From Piper betle (Eukaryota; Streptophyta; Magnoliopsida; Piperales; Piperaceae), in the NCBI GenBank assembly GCA_033002965.1, contig JAURVB010013882.1, positions 7,501 through 71,500 on the forward strand: a stretch of DNA of 64,000 bases, in the 5' to 3' direction. The notes under the pieces are model-generated. The model was given only the letters and a program-made list of their open reading frames with translations. It was not told the DNA's origin and searched no databases. A program made the position numbers and the translations under genes. Of this stretch, positions 62,109 to 64,000 are shown in pieces (within the stretch, counting starts at the first letter, position 1; every line of letters begins with the position of its first letter).

Positions 62109-62632
62109 CTAGTAAATAGATGCATGTTGATGACGGAAATTAATAACGCATCAGATAACAACAGTATTTGATTGCATGGCGGAAAAATAAAAAATTGTTA
62201 CGAGACGAATAATTAGTCCCTGATCTTCTTGTTGTATAGCTAATTAATTAAGAACTTATACGAAGAACCATGCATGCAACATGAGTATTTCATCATAATA
62301 ATCGGGAGAAGTGATTAGTACCAAAATAATGATGCAATCAATATTGTGGATAATTATATATAGATCATTATATTATTTATTATATACAGATCATTATATT
62401 ATATATGTATAAAGACGGAGAAAGGGTACCTACGAGAAGAAGAGTGCTTGTTGTTGACGTGGAGGAGGAGGAGGAAGGGATTGCTGACCAGAAGGTGGTC
62501 TACCGCCCAGCGCACCGCGTGCTGGCTGTTCTTGTCCCTGTCGATCGCCACCGCCGTGAGGCCTATCTCTATCTCCTCCTCGTACGTCATAGCCGCAGTC
62601 TTGTATAGCGACGATCGATCGGCACCGACCAA
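58625..62632 (-). CDS. USP-domain receptor-like cytoplasmic kinase (RLCK-IX type, no U-box), eight exons
   Basis: Exons on minus: 62632-62434, 62012-61906, 61476-61355, 61243-61049, 60738-60397, 60107-60002, 59908-59480, 59356-58625, with agreeing phases and about 743 aa. Exons 1-4 are a universal stress protein domain ([52 protein letters not shown]). Exon 5 is a Ser/Pro-rich linker. Exons 6-7 form a coiled coil ([36 protein letters not shown]). The kinase has [25 protein letters not shown] in place of DFG (the usual family form), [11 protein letters not shown] and a normal C-lobe. It ends without the U-box that PUB-type relatives carry, so it is a kinase rather than an E3 ligase. ATG 62590 is an alternative start. 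In exon 5 the frame gives unlikely sequence after about 60517, while the neighbouring frame reads [20 protein letters not shown]; one missing T would join them, with acceptor 60109. Confidence 0.9.
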
Positions 62633-62639
62633 GATCAGT

Positions 62640-62745
62640 CGGAGAGAGAAGAGAGAGACAGAGAAAAGAGAGAGAGGTAGGAGAGGAAGAACATGAGAGA
62701 AACGGTCTCCCCAAGTCCCTCCCTCTCTCTCCTTTGCCTCTCTTT
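62640..62745 (-). promoter_or_regulatory. CT-rich leader of the kinase gene
   Basis: On the minus strand this reads as mixed CT tracts (CTCTCTCTCC, TTTTCTCTGTCTCTCTC) just before the start codon. Pyrimidine tracts like this are common around plant transcription starts and 5' leaders. I see no clear TATA box. Confidence 0.5.
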
Positions 62746-63312
62746 GAGAGCCTCTTCAAATCCCAGCTGCCGAATTAATCTGGTCAAATAATAAAGTATA
62801 CGAATAATACATATACATACATACACACTTCTTCTACGGCTATACCTATTCATATTCATATTCCCCGTAATTTGTGTTAAACTTCAACGAGAAGAATCTC
62901 ATGGTTCCCCATTCGCCACGGGCCGGTTTCTGCCCAAAATGAACGTATCACTTTCCCTTTATTTGACCTGTTCCACACCTTGTCATCTCTAATTAACAAA
63001 GCTCTATCTTAATTTCTACCCTCCAGATGCCTCTCTTTGGTTCTTCATTATTTATATTTTTGGGTCTTCTAATCAGTTTTTCATCCACCTGCATGCATCA
63101 TGAGGATGCATTTCTATAATAGCACCTCATTATATGCATTTCTCATGGTATTCATATATGCTTTCCTTCAACAATACCCTTTTTTTTAAAAAAAAAGGGA
63201 GGAGTGAAATTTGGATATTAAATTAAATATATATAATGAGTTGCTATAAGTCACATGGCCTTGTGATATATTTAATACATATAATGAGGTGAACATTATT
63301 AATTATTATATT
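62746..63312. other. Intergenic region, no gene seen
   Basis: Upstream side of the kinase and downstream side of the small anchored-protein gene. AT-rich, without repeats of note apart from a T9A10-like tract near 63180-63200. Confidence 0.5.
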
Positions 63313-63765
63313 TCATGGCGCCACGGTGGACAAGAGCTTGTAGGCCAAATAGACGACAAAGCCGAGAAGTATCATTATAGCCAACGTAGCATTGAAGGAA
63401 AGCTTCCTGGTCGACGTTGCAAAACCCAGTGCCTCCATAAGCTTAGAAGCCGGTATTCCAGGAATGTGATCCGCCAGCGCCGGAGAAGGGGAATGTTCTT
63501 GACCTGCAATAACACCAATTATCCCTTTCATTTGATGATTCTGATCATGACCCCGGCTGAGCAGGGATTCCACTTCCTCCTGGTCATGATCATCTGCGTG
63601 AGGTTGGTCATCCCTTACTTCCTTATGGTACCGATCATCATGCGGTGTGGGGATCATATTGGATATTGAAGGTAGTGGAGCCGTAGTGTCAATGTTGGCT
63701 CCCTTTCTCTGCTTGGGTACCCTCACCCCCAACCTCCCTTTCTCCAATGTTGGTTCTAATTTCAT
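63313..63765 (-). CDS. Small C-terminally anchored membrane protein, unknown function
   Basis: A single frame of 150 aa. Residues 1-80 are polar, with a His/Asp/Glu-rich patch (PHDDRYHKEVRDDQPHADDH at 41-60, then DQEEVE). One hydrophobic helix lies at about 125-146 (NATLAIMILLGFVVYLAYKLL) and only four residues follow. There is no signal peptide, so the topology is that of a tail-anchored protein with a cytosolic N-terminus. I do not recognise a family. A TATA-like box stands 37 bases upstream of the start, which supports transcription but would leave a very short leader. An internal Met37 is an alternative start. Confidence 0.6.
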   Translation of the reverse strand: MKLEPTLEKGRLGVRVPKQRKGANIDTTAPLPSISNMIPTPHDDRYHKEVRDDQPHADDHDQEEVESLLSRGHDQNHQMKGIIGVIAGQEHSPSPALADHIPGIPASKLMEALGFATSTRKLSFNATLAIMILLGFVVYLAYKLLSTVAP

Positions 63766-63801
63766 GGGTTTTGGAGTTGATTGATGGTAATGGGCGTCTC
63801 A

Positions 63802-63810
63802 GTATTTATA
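63802..63810 (-). promoter_or_regulatory. TATA-like box of the anchored-protein gene
   Basis: The minus strand reads CTATAAATACTG, a strong plant TATA box. Transcription would start about 30 bases on, near 63772, only 7-10 bases before the ATG at 63765. Confidence 0.5.
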
Positions 63811-64000
63811 GATTACAATGGGAACGTAGGTTATGTTTTCCTTGCTTACCAAACAATACTTATTCTAATATCATTTCTTATCACATGGGGTTAGGGTGCC
63901 TTATTTTTTGAGATGTATGTATATATGATGTACCTAGGAAAGGTCATTTAAAATAGGAATCAAGTATCCTTCAGCCTGGTGGGTAACAAGTTTTAGGTTC
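63811..64000. other. Window end, nothing called
   Basis: Promoter-side DNA of the last gene. No further feature is seen before the window ends. Confidence 0.4.

Noticed and set aside
1..64000. CRISPR array, bacterial operon, tRNA or rRNA genes
   Set aside because: No regularly spaced direct repeats with unique spacers, no prokaryotic gene organisation, and no tRNA or rRNA core sequence found by eye.

Overview
This window is nuclear DNA of a flowering plant. The evidence is spliced genes with GT-AG introns, plant-only families (a USP-kinase fusion, an NHL/LEA2 protein, phytocyanin and RLCK-VII relics), LTR retrotransposons, long (TA)n microsatellites and a degenerate CCCTAAA-like block. A monocot is my guess, mainly from the many GC-rich gene-fragment-bearing elements; the sequence does not settle it.

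Layout. 1-2.9 kb: GC-rich repeat material with arrays of short palindromes, a GGGTGC-type tandem repeat and a telomere-like block. 4.8-23.8 kb (+): a nine-exon S1/P1-type nuclease gene of about 19 kb. Its introns 1, 6 and 7 are swollen by decayed LTR retrotransposons, including a Ty3/gypsy relic, a solo LTR and a 5.7-kb antisense LTR element with an internal 1-kb duplication. 26.1-26.5 kb: a CACTA-like transposon end. 26.8-31.4 kb: a 4.6-kb element carrying fragments of an ankyrin/CCCH gene and a phytocyanin gene. 31.6-35.4 kb (-): dead pieces of a sulfate transporter and an RLCK-VII kinase, with one short ORF between them. 36.2-37.0 kb (-): an intact single-exon NHL/LEA2 gene. 37.9-41.5 kb: two (TA)n-flanked elements side by side. 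42.0-46.0 kb (-): a nine-exon cyclophilin gene (CWC27/CYP57). 46.2-50.5 kb and 54.5-58.3 kb: two more (TA)n-flanked elements; the second holds a 1.33-kb near-perfect hairpin. 58.6-62.6 kb (-): an eight-exon USP-domain plus protein kinase gene. 63.3-63.8 kb (-): a small protein with a C-terminal membrane anchor.

The host genes do not form a pathway; they are ordinary dispersed plant genes. The distinctive content is the accessory DNA. At least five elements abut (TA)n microsatellites. Most have matched inverted ends, subterminal palindromes of the CCGTCCGAT/ATCGGACGG or CGTTGGAT/ATCCAACG type, and GC-rich interiors. Three share an unusual palindromic unit of about 200 bp built around GACTCGAGTC, and two carry host-gene fragments. 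The 56331-57664 hairpin could be a dsRNA or small-RNA source.

Quality caveat: three otherwise well-structured genes each carry one or two single-base frame breaks, mostly in A or T runs, while splice phases and protein similarity continue across them. Residual assembly error is as likely as gene death.
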